DNA from: Aliidiomarina soli
GTDB taxonomy: Bacteria; Pseudomonadota; Gammaproteobacteria; Enterobacterales; Alteromonadaceae
Length of the DNA stretch: 64,000 bases
Assembly: GCF_003986975.1 (NCBI RefSeq)
Contig: NZ_PIPO01000002.1
Coordinates: forward strand, 62,001-126,000
Direction of reading: 5' to 3'
Made by a program: the position numbers and the translations under genes. The notes beneath the pieces were generated by a model. It was not told where the DNA came from. It did not search any database and saw nothing but the letters and a program-made list of their open reading frames with translations. Every line of letters starts with the position of its first letter. The stretch's first letter is position 1. Shown here one piece after another: positions 8,621 to 17,619 of this stretch.

Positions 8621-10063
8621 CTAAGAATGAATAGCAAAGTAACTGGCATTGAGCCAGAGATGAACCGCAACCCCTGCGATGTAGCCTAATAAGATGACCG
8701 GGGACCATTTCAGGTGACCAAAAAAGGTGTAATGACCCCGTGCTTGTCCCATTAATGCAACTCCCGCTGCGGAGCCGACTGATAACAGGCTGCCACCAAT
8801 ACCCGCGGTAAGCGTGATCAGGAGCCAATGGCCGTGGCTCATGTCGGGCATCATGGTAAGCACCGCAAACATTACCGGAATGTTGTCGATAACGGCACTG
8901 AGTAGACCGAGCACTATATTGGCGCCGGTTGCATTCCAGTCCAGATAGAGGAAGTTGGAGAGTACGGCGAGGTAACCCATGTAGCCGAGGCCACCGACAC
9001 ACATCACGACCCCATAAAAGAATAACAAGGTGTCCCACTCGGCCCGCTGAACCCGGCTGAAGACATCAAAAGGCACCACTCCACCAAGCCGTTTCAATGC
9101 CTGTTGATCGCCACGTTGCTCGGCCTTTGCCCGTTTACGGGCCAGAGAACCTGGTAACGTCATACGCAGGAAGTAACCAAAGAACTGCAGGTAACCCAGA
9201 CCCATCATCATGCCCATGACCGGCGGTAAGTTAAGCAAGGTTTTAAAGCAGACCGCTGTCATTACAGTGAAGACAAACAGACAGGCAATACGGATTGCGC
9301 CACGTTTCAGCTCGACGTTCTCGATTACACCGCCTGGTTTGGTTTTGGGTACAAAATAGTACATCACACAGGCTGGTACCAGGTAACTGACGGCTGCCGG
9401 AATGAAGAGCACAAAGAATTCCTGGAAGTTGATAACGCCGGCCTGCCACACCATTAGCGTGGTAATGTCACCAAATGGACTGAACGCACCGCCCGCATTG
9501 GCGGCTAAGACTATATTGACGCAGCTTAAGCCAATGAACTTGCTGTCATGCTCTGCCACTTTCATGACCACCGCGCACATCAGCAAGGCGGTGGTGAGGT
9601 TATCGGCGATGGGGGAAAGAAAAAACGACAACAGGCCGGTAATCCAGAACAGTGCAGGGTAACTAAAGCCTTTACGCACCAGCCAGGCACGTAAAGCATC
9701 AAATGCGCGACGTTCTTCCAGCGCATTAATGTAGGTCATTGCGACCAGCAAAAAGAGCATTAGCTCGGCAAATTCAAGTAAGGTGTGCTTGAAGGCATCT
9801 GCCGTTTCATAAGGCAGACCCGCCTGGACATAGTGCCAGCCAATCAGAGCCCAGATAATACCGGCGGCGACGAGTACAGGTTTCGACTTACGCAGATGCA
9901 ATTTTTCTTCGCCCATGACCAGTAAATAGGCTAGGGTGAAAACAATTAGGGCGATATAGCCAACACCTGAGGTGGTCAGGTCGAGAGTGCCGCTAGCGGC
10001 GAGTACGGGGGCGGGTGCAAGACCAAGCCCAAGGCCGAGGAGGCCAAGTTTGCTTCGTTTCAT
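8621..10063 (-). CDS. nhaD: Na+/H+ antiporter NhaD
   Basis: NhaD exports Na+ (or Li+) in exchange for protons and is typical of salt-tolerant and marine bacteria. The 480-residue protein starts with a cleavable-looking hydrophobic leader ending APVLAA. About a dozen membrane segments follow. The motifs FFLSPIADNLTTALLM and NAGGAFSPFGDITTLMVW are characteristic of the NhaD/ArsB ion-transporter superfamily. SAVIDNIPVMFAVL marks the second conserved half. It is a single-gene unit, read divergently from the AI-2E family permease. Confidence 0.93.
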   Translation of the reverse strand: MKRSKLGLLGLGLGLAPAPVLAASGTLDLTTSGVGYIALIVFTLAYLLVMGEEKLHLRKSKPVLVAAGIIWALIGWHYVQAGLPYETADAFKHTLLEFAELMLFLLVAMTYINALEERRAFDALRAWLVRKGFSYPALFWITGLLSFFLSPIADNLTTALLMCAVVMKVAEHDSKFIGLSCVNIVLAANAGGAFSPFGDITTLMVWQAGVINFQEFFVLFIPAAVSYLVPACVMYYFVPKTKPGGVIENVELKRGAIRIACLFVFTVMTAVCFKTLLNLPPVMGMMMGLGYLQFFGYFLRMTLPGSLARKRAKAEQRGDQQALKRLGGVVPFDVFSRVQRAEWDTLLFFYGVVMCVGGLGYMGYLAVLSNFLYLDWNATGANIVLGLLSAVIDNIPVMFAVLTMMPDMSHGHWLLITLTAGIGGSLLSVGSAAGVALMGQARGHYTFFGHLKWSPVILLGYIAGVAVHLWLNASYFAIHS

Positions 10064-10322
10064 GCTTTACTCTTCTAATTCAGTGATTAGTTGTGTTTGT
10101 TGCTGGCAAAAGATGATTGCTCGGTGAGACAGGTCGGAGGACAACCTGAGACGGGCGGATTCTAGCAGTTGGCTTTAGTTTTTGCGCGTTACTCAACAAA
10201 TTTTTAGCGTTTTGAAGATGTATTTATAGTATCTGTTAACTTAGAAAAACTTATCATTTAGAAACGCCGCAGTAAGCTATAGTTAGCAGCAGTTATAACA
10301 ATAAGATATGTTGAGGCGGTTT

Positions 10323-11426
10323 ATGCAAAGCAGTCAGAACCCTGAATCTGAAAGCAATTCCAGCTTACTAAAAACGATCAAAAAACAGGATTTAAGCACG
10401 CCTATTTATGGGCTCTTCACTTTTGCTGTTTTATATACGTTGTTTCTGGCCAGTGAAATTTTGCTGCCGATCGTTTTTGCGTTGCTGTTAAGCCTGTTGA
10501 TGGCACCGGCGGTCGCGACTGCCGGCAAACGCTGGCATATCCCGCGCACCATAAGCGCGTTGGCTTTGATCCTAACCTTTATTGCTGCACTCGCCGGTAT
10601 TGGTTACGGGGTTTTCGCACCGCTCACACAATGGGCGGAAGATGCGCCCCGGGCGGTTGAGAGGTTATTGCAGGGGCGCAGTGAGGTGCAGCAGGATCTG
10701 GAAAAGCTGCAGCGAGCGGCCGAAGATATTCAGGCCGAAGTTGAAGATGAAGTTGAAGAGTCAGACGAACCTCAGGTTATTATTCATGAAAGTGAACTTT
10801 GGCAGAACCGGCTTGCGACGCAAGTACAAAGTGGCGTAACGGGGCTCGCGTTAGCGCTGGCGCTAACCTATTTTATTCTGGTCAGCGGTGATGTGTTGGT
10901 GCGCAATCTGGCGCAGCAAATGCGTCGCCAGCGACGGCATATCTTTCTTTGCATCGTGCGTTCCGGTCAGGAGCAGATAGCTCGTTACCTGGGGGTGATC
11001 ACTTCAGTCAATGTCGGCATCGGTGTGGCGATTGGTTTGTTATCCTGGGCCGCTGGTTTGCCCACCCCTGTGCTGTGGGGGCTGGTAGCGGGTTTAGTTC
11101 GCTTTATTCCTTACATTGGCGGTATTCTTGGTACGGGTCTGCTATTGGTGGTTTCGGTGGCTACGTTCGAGGAGCTGTGGCAAATTCTCCTGGTTCCAGG
11201 GGCCTTCGTGCTTTTGATTACCGTTATCGGGTTCTTTCTTGAGCCTTATATCCACGGTCAGCGTTTAGCGGTTAACCCGATCATCGTTTTTGTCTCTATC
11301 TTTTTCTGGGGTTGGCTGTGGGGACCTGTCGGTGTGTTACTCGCAGTACCGGTAATGACCGTTATTATGGTGGTGATATCGCATATTCCGAAGTTAAAGC
11401 CGTTGGCGGACGTGTTGCGTAAGTGA
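10323..11426 (+). CDS. AI-2E family (PerM/YdiK-type) permease
   Basis: This 367-residue membrane protein has about eight hydrophobic segments. It carries the family's C-terminal features FIPYIGGILGTGLL, FFLEPYIHGQRLAVNPIIVF and WGPVGVLLAVPV. An acidic soluble stretch (residues about 115-150, with repeated Glu/Asp) separates the first pair of membrane helices from the rest. I chose the ATG at 10323 over 10308 because GAGGCGG sits immediately before it. Members include the AI-2 exporter TqsA and Na+/H+ antiporters; nothing here fixes the substrate. The neighbouring nhaD is only suggestive of ion homeostasis. Confidence 0.85.
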   Translation: MQSSQNPESESNSSLLKTIKKQDLSTPIYGLFTFAVLYTLFLASEILLPIVFALLLSLLMAPAVATAGKRWHIPRTISALALILTFIAALAGIGYGVFAPLTQWAEDAPRAVERLLQGRSEVQQDLEKLQRAAEDIQAEVEDEVEESDEPQVIIHESELWQNRLATQVQSGVTGLALALALTYFILVSGDVLVRNLAQQMRRQRRHIFLCIVRSGQEQIARYLGVITSVNVGIGVAIGLLSWAAGLPTPVLWGLVAGLVRFIPYIGGILGTGLLLVVSVATFEELWQILLVPGAFVLLITVIGFFLEPYIHGQRLAVNPIIVFVSIFFWGWLWGPVGVLLAVPVMTVIMVVISHIPKLKPLADVLRK

Positions 11427-11511
11427 CGCCCCTCTCTTTTAGTGGGTGCCTGATGTATACTCTTCGCTGTTTTTTTGTCCAGTTAATCTATCAAGCAACG
11501 GAGCGCCCTGT

Positions 11512-12096
11512 ATGCGGTTGTTAGCGCACCTTACCCACCACTCTATTGAAAGCCTGGGTAACCAGCAAGATCTGAAAGTGCTAAAACGTGAAGCAGCACG
11601 CGGTATTGTTCTGCGTGAGGAAAAAATACTATTGATGTATACATCGCGCTATGACGACTTCAGCTTCCCTGGGGGCGGGTTGGATGCGGGTGAAGATCCT
11701 CAGCTAGGGTTGCGCCGTGAACTGCATGAAGAAGCCGGCGCCCATGATATTGATATCATCGCGCCTTTTGGCAAGGTCACGGAACATCAGCCTACCTGGA
11801 AGGCGGACTGGGACATGATGTTTCAGACTTCCTACTGGTACCACTGCAAACTCAACCAGCCATTGGTAGCAAACCAGTTGGAACACTACGAAGTTAGCAA
11901 TGGTATGTCGGTCGAGTGGGTGGCGCTGGATGAAGCGATTCGTCATAACCATCAGGTAATGCAGCGTCGGCCTGACAGTATGGGCATATCTATAGGCCGT
12001 GAGACGCTGGTTATGGAACGGGTTGCCAGTGAACTCTTAACTGGTAACGGAGAAAAGCGAGGCCAACCACCAAGAGAACGGGAAGCGTCATTATGA
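11512..12096 (+). CDS. NUDIX hydrolase
   Basis: NUDIX enzymes hydrolyse nucleoside diphosphates linked to another moiety. The 194-residue reading has a complete NUDIX box at residues 55-76 (G-x5-E-x7-RELHEEAG). The ATG at 11512 has ACGGAG upstream; a GTG at 11446 would add 22 unconserved residues. The stop overlaps the ATG of the YceB-like lipoprotein (ATGA at 12093-12096), so the two are translationally coupled. Substrate unknown. Confidence 0.88.
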   Translation: MRLLAHLTHHSIESLGNQQDLKVLKREAARGIVLREEKILLMYTSRYDDFSFPGGGLDAGEDPQLGLRRELHEEAGAHDIDIIAPFGKVTEHQPTWKADWDMMFQTSYWYHCKLNQPLVANQLEHYEVSNGMSVEWVALDEAIRHNHQVMQRRPDSMGISIGRETLVMERVASELLTGNGEKRGQPPREREASL

Positions 12097-12674
12097 TTAA
12101 ATTGATAACAGTTGTAGTTGCAGGGTGCCTGATGACAGCTTGCGCCCAAATGGGTCAGTTGATTAATTACACCATCAGTGAGGATGAACTGGAGCAGCTG
12201 GCGCTGAATGAACTGCAGTCGACTCGCTATCAGGTCGACTTTGCGGGGTTAAGTGCGGCGCTGAATGTGGATGCGCTGGAACTTGATATTGGCCAGGACG
12301 GTGATGGCAAAGTCCGGGTTCGCACCCAGTCAACGCTGAATGCGACTGTGTTTGGTCAGCAATACCCGGTTGCTGTTGATTTGAGTATGGCCGGCGCGCC
12401 TAGTTACAGCGCTGAACATCACGCAATTTTTATTCGCGATTTGGTACTCGAAGATTCCTCCGTCGAGACAGGGCTTGGCTCGCTTCGTTTAAATGGCTTA
12501 CACACTGAGATATACCGCTTGCTGCATGATTACCTGGATGAACATCCGGTGTATCGTTTCGATCAGGACGACAGCCGTTATCAGCTATTACAACGGCTGG
12601 GGATGGATCTGGTGGTGGAGCCCGGACAACTGCGGATAAAAAGTGCCGGTCGTGAGCAAGCGCAAAGCGACTGA
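12093..12674 (+). CDS. YceB-like DUF1439 lipoprotein
   Basis: This 193-residue protein has a lipoprotein-type signal peptide; the cysteine in LMTAC would be lipidated. The segment after it, MGQLINYTISEDELEQ, closely resembles E. coli YceB (DUF1439), as do the later EHHAIFIRDLVLEDSSVE and VEPGQLRI parts. YceB-like proteins are outer-membrane or periplasmic lipoproteins of unknown function. The start overlaps the NUDIX gene by four bases, an unexpected pairing of a cytoplasmic hydrolase with a surface lipoprotein. Confidence 0.82.
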   Translation: MIKLITVVVAGCLMTACAQMGQLINYTISEDELEQLALNELQSTRYQVDFAGLSAALNVDALELDIGQDGDGKVRVRTQSTLNATVFGQQYPVAVDLSMAGAPSYSAEHHAIFIRDLVLEDSSVETGLGSLRLNGLHTEIYRLLHDYLDEHPVYRFDQDDSRYQLLQRLGMDLVVEPGQLRIKSAGREQAQSD

Positions 12675-12685
12675 GACGTCGCTTT
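12664..12685. terminator. Possible bidirectional terminator hairpin
   Basis: An 8-bp perfect stem AAAGCGAC / GTCGCTTT with a 6-base loop overlaps the stop codon of the YceB-like gene and lies between convergent genes. Only three T follow the stem, so intrinsic termination would be weak. Confidence 0.45.
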
Positions 12686-12717
12686 ACGCTGGTTGATTGG
12701 CAGTAGTAATTAGTTAG

Positions 12718-13392
12718 TTACTGGCTTCTTAAGCGTTGGATGAAGGCTTCAGATTCCGCAATCGAGGTTTCCATATTACGGATCAGGGTATCGACATCAC
12801 TTCTGATCTGAGTAAGTTCGCTTTCCAGCGCGCCAATTGACTGCGCGTTAAGGTTGTGACGCAGATACAACATCTGGTCCTCAAAAGCGCGCAACACTGG
12901 GCCCATACGTTCTTCTGTTTGTTGCATACGGCTAATCAGGCTTTCATACTGCTGGCGGGTTTCACCCAGTTGACGTTCACTGGAGGCACGAAGCTGCTGA
13001 TTGGTATAGCGGTCGAGTTCATCTTCCCATTCATCAAACAGGTCCTCTGCGACATCTTCGACTTCGGCGATGCGTTCACTTACTTCCTTCGCGGCGTCTT
13101 CGCTGTCTTCATAGGCTTCACGGACTTCTTCGTATTTTTCCCGGAGGTCACTTTCTGGGGTATCGATAACGCTCTGATAGCGTTCTAAGGCGCTTCGGAA
13201 GGTTTCCTGGGCATCCGACTGAGCGTCGCGCGAGTCTTCGACCCGTGATACCAGGATGTCGCGTTTTTCGTAGCCGAATTTCTCCATGGTATCGTAATAG
13301 ACACTGCTACAGGCGCCGACACTGAGCAAGGCTGCAGCAAGGGCGGCTAACTTAATAACGGTTAAAGAAAATGGGAAAGTTTTCAAATGCAT
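12718..13392 (-). CDS. DUF2959 family lipoprotein
   Basis: This 224-residue protein has a signal peptide ending in the lipobox LSVGAC. A long charged, helix-prone and probably coiled-coil region follows (about residues 50-215), rich in Glu, Arg, Gln and Asp. The start of the mature part, SSVYYDTMEKFGYEKRDILVSRVEDSRD, is typical of the DUF2959 family found in marine gammaproteobacteria. Function unknown; an envelope-associated structural role is plausible. It is a monocistronic gene on the reverse strand. Confidence 0.82.
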   Translation of the reverse strand: MHLKTFPFSLTVIKLAALAAALLSVGACSSVYYDTMEKFGYEKRDILVSRVEDSRDAQSDAQETFRSALERYQSVIDTPESDLREKYEEVREAYEDSEDAAKEVSERIAEVEDVAEDLFDEWEDELDRYTNQQLRASSERQLGETRQQYESLISRMQQTEERMGPVLRAFEDQMLYLRHNLNAQSIGALESELTQIRSDVDTLIRNMETSIAESEAFIQRLRSQ

Positions 13393-13531
13393 GCGTTTGT
13401 CTCACTCTATTATTGCGATAGTTAGTAGTGTAGTTGCTTTTCTAGAAGGTGCGTAAGCGGGCTTGACGGGATCGTCCTGCAGGGCATTTCAGTGCTTAAG
13501 TTTGTGATTCGATACTTACAAAATCCGTTAC

Positions 13532-13571
13532 TAAGCACTTACTTTAATAATTCATGGTGTAAGCACTTACT
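13532..13571. repeat. Two direct copies of TAAGCACTTACT upstream of tetR
   Basis: The 12-mer TAAGCACTTACT occurs at 13532-13543 and again at 13560-13571, starts 28 bases apart. An 8-base inverted copy (AGTGCTTA) lies at 13491-13498. All lie in the gap between the divergent DUF2959 and tetR genes. They could be binding sites for an unidentified regulator. Confidence 0.55.
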
Positions 13572-13619
13572 CACTTCGATATTACTGGACTGCGGATTTA
13601 GCAGAACAGCTCGGCTTTG

Positions 13620-13634
13620 TAGACAACTGGTCTA
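13620..13634. promoter_or_regulatory. TetR-type operator, copy 1 (upstream of tetR)
   Basis: TAGAC-AACTG-GTCTA is a perfect 5+5 inverted repeat just before the tetR start codon. The same palindrome recurs at 14288-14302, before the next gene in the unit. It resembles the NemR-type operator of E. coli, as I recall it. Confidence 0.8.
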
Positions 13635-13655
13635 ATCAAGTTATAAAATGTGGCT

Positions 13656-14249
13656 ATGAAACTATCAGCAAACAGCAATGTTCGGCAGCATATCCTCGAT
13701 ACGGCCAAGCCAATTATCAGCAGTAAAGGCTTTGTTGCTGTCGGGCTGAATGAAATCCTACTGACCGCCGGTGTTCCCAAAGGGTCGTTTTATCACTATT
13801 TCAAGTCGAAAGAAGCCTTTGGTGAAGCCTTGCTGGAAACCTATTTTGCTGATTATTTAGTCCAGCTTGAAACTGTTTTGACCCTGCCGGGTGCCTCTGC
13901 AGAACAGCGACTCATGCGATATTGGCAATATTGGATCGATATTGAGGCCGATTGCGACCCTAAAGGCAAATGTCTGGCGGTTAAGCTCGCCGCTGAGGTC
14001 AGTGACTTATCAGAAGGCATGCGTAAGGTTCTCGAACAGGGAACCGGAGCTATTATCGCGCGCCTTGCGCAGACCTTGGAGCAAGGCGTTGCGGATGACT
14101 CATTGCGGCCCTGGACTGATAGTAGCGAGGCTGCAGCCAGTCTTTATCAGTTATGGATGGGAGCCAGTCTGCGAGCCAAAATAACCCGCGACCGGCAGCC
14201 GCTTGAATCAGCCCTGTTGGCTACTAAACGGATGCTGGGCTTAGATTAG
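13656..14249 (+). CDS. TetR/AcrR family transcriptional repressor (NemR-like)
   Basis: This 197-residue regulator has an N-terminal helix-turn-helix (GLNEILLTAGVPKGSFYHYFKSKEAFGEALL) and a TetR_C-like ligand domain that includes CDPKGKCLAVKLAAEVS. Two cysteines in that segment could sense electrophiles, as in NemR. The ATG at 13656 is preferred; a GTG at 13650 is possible. Its own promoter region has the palindrome TAGAC-N5-GTCTA, and so does the promoter of the following DJ-1 gene. It therefore probably represses itself and the redox pair downstream. The electrophile-sensing role is inferred from operator and neighbours. Confidence 0.87.
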   Translation: MKLSANSNVRQHILDTAKPIISSKGFVAVGLNEILLTAGVPKGSFYHYFKSKEAFGEALLETYFADYLVQLETVLTLPGASAEQRLMRYWQYWIDIEADCDPKGKCLAVKLAAEVSDLSEGMRKVLEQGTGAIIARLAQTLEQGVADDSLRPWTDSSEAAASLYQLWMGASLRAKITRDRQPLESALLATKRMLGLD

Positions 14250-14287
14250 AGCTATGACCGTTTTATTAGCTTGATCTTTTACTTCTC

Positions 14288-14302
14288 TAGACGACTGGTC
14301 TA
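14288..14302. promoter_or_regulatory. TetR-type operator, copy 2 (upstream of DJ-1/PfpI gene)
   Basis: TAGAC-GACTG-GTCTA shares both arms and four of five spacer bases with copy 1. It is followed by AATTTTAAATAAGATGG, which may hold a -10 element (TAAGAT). Binding here would block transcription of the DJ-1 and oxidoreductase genes. Confidence 0.8.
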
Positions 14303-14397
14303 ATTTTAAATAAGATGGTGCTCCTGTAGCAGCACTTGCTGCTTCACTTCGATTTAGAAATCCATTTCAGTTTAGAAATAGAAGAGAGCAATGACCT

Positions 14398-15072
14398 ATG
14401 AAAATTTTAGTTGTTTTAACGTCTCATGACCGTTTAGGTGACACCGGAGAGAAGACTGGCTTCTGGCTGGAAGAGTTAGCGGCACCTTACTATGTATTTA
14501 AAGATGCTGGCGCGGACGTTACTTTGGCATCCCCCGCTGGTGGTCAGCCGCCGCTGGATCCCAAGAGCGACGACGAGTCAGCACAGACAGCTGCTACAGA
14601 GCGCTTTCGCCAGGACGACGAGGCGAATAAGCAGTTGGCAGCGACCCTGGCACTGAGTCAGGTTGATGCGGCTGATTTCGATGCTGTGTTCTATCCTGGA
14701 GGGCATGGGCCGTTGTGGGATCTTGCGACTGATACAACCTCAATTAATTTACTCGAAGCCTTTGCCCGTGCTGACAAGCCGCTTGCTTTAGTCTGTCACG
14801 CACCTGGCGCACTGGTAAAGGTGCGCGACGCTGACGGTCAGCCGTTAGTGGCGGGTCGCCGGGTAACAGGGTTCTCGAACAGTGAAGAAGACGCTGTGGG
14901 CCTGACCGAGGTGGTGCCCTTCCTGCTCGAAGATGAGTTCAAACGGTTAGGAGGTCTGTATGAAAAAGGCCCGGACTGGGAGCCTCTGGCGGTGACGGAT
15001 GGGTATCTGGTGACTGGTCAGAACCCGGCTAGTTCTAAAGCGACGGCTACAGCATTACTCAAACTGCTGTAG
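14398..15072 (+). CDS. DJ-1/PfpI family protein (type 1 glutamine amidotransferase-like)
   Basis: This 224-residue protein belongs to the DJ-1/PfpI superfamily. The nucleophile elbow is LVCHAPGAL with Cys133, and the partner glutamate is in TGEKTGFWLEE near residue 18. VFYPGGHGPLWDL is a second signature. Close relatives are glyoxalase III/HSP31-like enzymes that detoxify methylglyoxal and related aldehydes. It lies between a TetR gene and a quinone-oxidoreductase-like gene, 60 bases before the latter. That supports a reactive-electrophile response; the exact activity is not proven. Confidence 0.9.
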   Translation: MKILVVLTSHDRLGDTGEKTGFWLEELAAPYYVFKDAGADVTLASPAGGQPPLDPKSDDESAQTAATERFRQDDEANKQLAATLALSQVDAADFDAVFYPGGHGPLWDLATDTTSINLLEAFARADKPLALVCHAPGALVKVRDADGQPLVAGRRVTGFSNSEEDAVGLTEVVPFLLEDEFKRLGGLYEKGPDWEPLAVTDGYLVTGQNPASSKATATALLKLL

Positions 15073-15132
15073 TCGGGTACTTTGGTTCGACAAGAACGCT
15101 TATTTGCAATCTATTTAGTTAAGGAATTTGAT

Positions 15133-16110
15133 ATGCGCAGCGCTATTTATACTGAATTCGGCGAACCTGCTGATGTTCTCAAGCTCGGCGATAGCCCAGT
15201 TCCACAGCCAGGCCCGGGCGAAGTCCGGATTAAGACATTGTTGGGTTCGATACACCATCATGATCTGTGGACTATACGCGGCCAATATGGCTATAAACCC
15301 GAGCTGCCCGCCATTGGTGGCAGCGAGGCTGTCGGCGTCATCGATGCCCTTGGCGAAGGTGTGGACGGTCTGTCGGTCGGGCAACGGGTTGCTGTCGCCA
15401 GCGCACACGGCACCTGGGCTGAGTATTTCACCGCACCGGCGCGAATGACAATTCCGATGCCTGATGAGATCAAAGATGAAACCGCGGCGCAGTTGATTGC
15501 AATGCCATTGAGTGCGTTGATGCTGCTAGAGTTCTTGCAGGTCGAAGCTGGCCAATGGGTGGTGCAAAACACGGCAAACGGTGCAGTTGGGAAGACCCTG
15601 GCGATGCTGGCAGCTGCCCGTGGTGTGCATACCATCAATCTGGTACGCCGTGATGCAGGTGTCGATGAATTGGCTGAGCTGGGTATTACCAATGCGGTTT
15701 CTACCGCGCAGGCAGATTGGCAGGAGCAGGTGCGGGCTTTGGTCGGTGACAACTCTATTAGCGCTGCCGTTGACTCTATTGGAGGCAAAGCGAGCGGAGA
15801 CTTGATGACGCTACTTGGTGAAGGCGGCACCCTGGTTTCCTTTGGCTCAATGACTGGTGAGCCGATGAGCATTGGCTCCGGTGACGTGATCTTCAAACAA
15901 GCCACAGTGAAAGGGTTTTGGGGCAGTAAGGTTAGTCAGGAGATGAGTTCAGAGAATAAACAACGGCTGGTTGGAGAGCTTCTAAAGCGGACCCTGAGTG
16001 GGGAGCTGAAACTGTCTGTTGATAGCATTTATAACCTGGACGACGCAGCAGAGGCTGCCCGCGCTACCCTTGAGCCGGGCCGCAAAGGCAAAGTCCTGCT
16101 CAAACCCTGA
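15133..16110 (+). CDS. Medium-chain dehydrogenase/reductase (quinone oxidoreductase / enoyl reductase-like)
   Basis: This 325-residue NAD(P)H-dependent oxidoreductase has the GroES-like N-terminal domain (GPGEVRIKT, GGSEAVGVIDALGEGV) and a Rossmann domain. The nucleotide loop QNTANGAVGKTLAMLAAARG with TINLVRRD resembles the mitochondrial trans-2-enoyl-CoA reductase (MECR) branch more than classical Qor. The usual catalytic zinc cysteine is absent, as in that branch. The ATG at 15133 has AAGGA upstream and replaces a longer unconserved start at 15082. It is the last gene of the TetR-controlled unit and is followed by a terminator. Confidence 0.88.
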   Translation: MRSAIYTEFGEPADVLKLGDSPVPQPGPGEVRIKTLLGSIHHHDLWTIRGQYGYKPELPAIGGSEAVGVIDALGEGVDGLSVGQRVAVASAHGTWAEYFTAPARMTIPMPDEIKDETAAQLIAMPLSALMLLEFLQVEAGQWVVQNTANGAVGKTLAMLAAARGVHTINLVRRDAGVDELAELGITNAVSTAQADWQEQVRALVGDNSISAAVDSIGGKASGDLMTLLGEGGTLVSFGSMTGEPMSIGSGDVIFKQATVKGFWGSKVSQEMSSENKQRLVGELLKRTLSGELKLSVDSIYNLDDAAEAARATLEPGRKGKVLLKP

Positions 16111-16121
16111 GTCGGCATCTG

Positions 16122-16156
16122 GCTACCATTGTGATGATCCAATGGTAGCTTTTTAT
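16122..16156 (+). terminator. Rho-independent terminator after oxidoreductase gene
   Basis: A 10-bp perfect stem GCTACCATTG / CAATGGTAGC (16122-16131 and 16140-16149) is followed by TTTTTATTT. It just overlaps the stop codon of convergent mnmE. Confidence 0.9.
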
Positions 16157-17553
16157 TTCCCGATGCAGAACGACCCAAAAATTTTACCTAGCAGGTCGTC
16201 GCTGGTGAATTCACCGGTGATTTCATTTAAATGCTGTTGGGTAAGGCGTAGTTCTTCGGCGAGAATTTCGCCCGCCATGTTCAGTTCCAGCTGTTCCTTG
16301 CCTGATAGCAGATGATTTCGGGCCATTTCCAGTGCGGTCAGATGACGGCGGCGGGCCATAAAGCCCCCTTCCATGTTGTCATTGAAGCCCATGCATTCTT
16401 TCAGATGAGAGCGCAGAAGTTCGATACCAAGGCCCGTTTTAGCGGACAGGTTCAACACCGGCACGCTTTGCTGATTGTGACCTTGGTGGTGTTGAATAGT
16501 AGCTGGCTCATCGCTTAAATCCGCTTTGTTACGGATCACACTGTAGGGGATATGCTCAGGCAGCCGCTGAAAGAATTCCGGCCAGATATCCATTGGGTCA
16601 TTCGCGGATGTTTCACTGCTGTCGACCATAAATAGCACACGGTCGGCTTGCTCGATTTCCTGCCATGCCCGTTCAATACCTATTTTCTCAACTTTATCCG
16701 GGCTTTCCCGCAGGCCTGCGGTATCTATGATATGCAGTGGCATACCATCAATTTGAATGTGTTCGCGAAGGACATCGCGGGTGGTTCCTGCGATGTCGGT
16801 CACGATCGCTGACTCACGGCCGGCTAATGCGTTGAGCAAACTGGATTTACCGGCGTTCGGCCGACCAGCGATAACAACCCGCATGCCTTCGCGTAATAAA
16901 GACCCCTGGCGGGCTTCGCGTTCGACAGCCTGAAGATTATCAATAATGCGGTTGAGATCGTTCGCCACTTTGCCATCACTAAGAAAATCAATTTCCTCGT
17001 CGGGAAAATCAATTGAGGCTTCGACATACATACGTAATTGAATAACCGCATCCACCAGTACGTCAATCCGGTGCGAGAACTCCCCCTGCAGGCTTTGTAA
17101 GGCCATCCGTGCGGCCTGCTCTGAGGTGGTGTCGATTAAATCCGCAATCGCTTCAGCCTGAGCAAGGTCGAGCTTGTCGTTGATAAAGGCCCGTTCACTG
17201 AATTCCCCTGGTCGCGCCATGCGCAGGCTGGGTAACGTCAGGATCTCCCTAATCAGCATATCGATGACGACGGGGCCACCGTGACCTTGCAGTTCCAGTA
17301 CATCTTCACCAGTGAATGAATTCGGCCCTTTAAAGAACAGGGCGATGCCCTGATCCAGCACCTGGCCTTTGCCATCGCTGAATGGCGTGTACTCCGCATA
17401 GCGGGGTTTAGGGCAGTGTCCCAGCAGGTGGTGAGCAACCAGCTCAGCCTGTGGCCCTGAGACACGGACAATGCCCACGCCCCCTTTGCCGGGAGGAGTT
17501 GCTTGCGCGACGATGCTGTCGTTGGAAAATTGCTCAGCCTGCGGTCTGCTCAT
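16153..17553 (-). CDS. mnmE: tRNA modification GTPase MnmE (TrmE)
   Basis: MnmE acts with MnmG to modify U34 of tRNA. The 466-residue protein has the N-terminal folate-binding domain ([13 protein letters not shown]) and a helical domain carrying an inserted G domain. That domain holds the P-loop [12 protein letters not shown], the switch DIAGTTRD and the base-recognition motif NKAD. It ends in the conserved FCIGK, whose cysteine is required for activity. It starts the block leading toward rpmH, though a hypothetical gene separates it from yidC. Confidence 0.98.
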   Translation of the reverse strand: MSRPQAEQFSNDSIVAQATPPGKGGVGIVRVSGPQAELVAHHLLGHCPKPRYAEYTPFSDGKGQVLDQGIALFFKGPNSFTGEDVLELQGHGGPVVIDMLIREILTLPSLRMARPGEFSERAFINDKLDLAQAEAIADLIDTTSEQAARMALQSLQGEFSHRIDVLVDAVIQLRMYVEASIDFPDEEIDFLSDGKVANDLNRIIDNLQAVEREARQGSLLREGMRVVIAGRPNAGKSSLLNALAGRESAIVTDIAGTTRDVLREHIQIDGMPLHIIDTAGLRESPDKVEKIGIERAWQEIEQADRVLFMVDSSETSANDPMDIWPEFFQRLPEHIPYSVIRNKADLSDEPATIQHHQGHNQQSVPVLNLSAKTGLGIELLRSHLKECMGFNDNMEGGFMARRRHLTALEMARNHLLSGKEQLELNMAGEILAEELRLTQQHLNEITGEFTSDDLLGKIFGSFCIGK

Positions 17554-17619
17554 GAGGGCACCAGATTAAAAATTAAGAGCTGTATTATCGGGAAAAAGCA
17601 GCAATGCGTCCATCGAAGC

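Noticed and set aside
8568-9038. 156-residue reverse-strand frame overlapping nhaD
   Set aside because: It runs in a different frame over the conserved nhaD C-terminus and has no recognisable domain.
15291-15905. 204-residue antisense frame over the oxidoreductase
   Set aside because: It is Ser/Thr/Ala/Pro-rich with no motif and is fully covered by the well-supported oxidoreductase gene.
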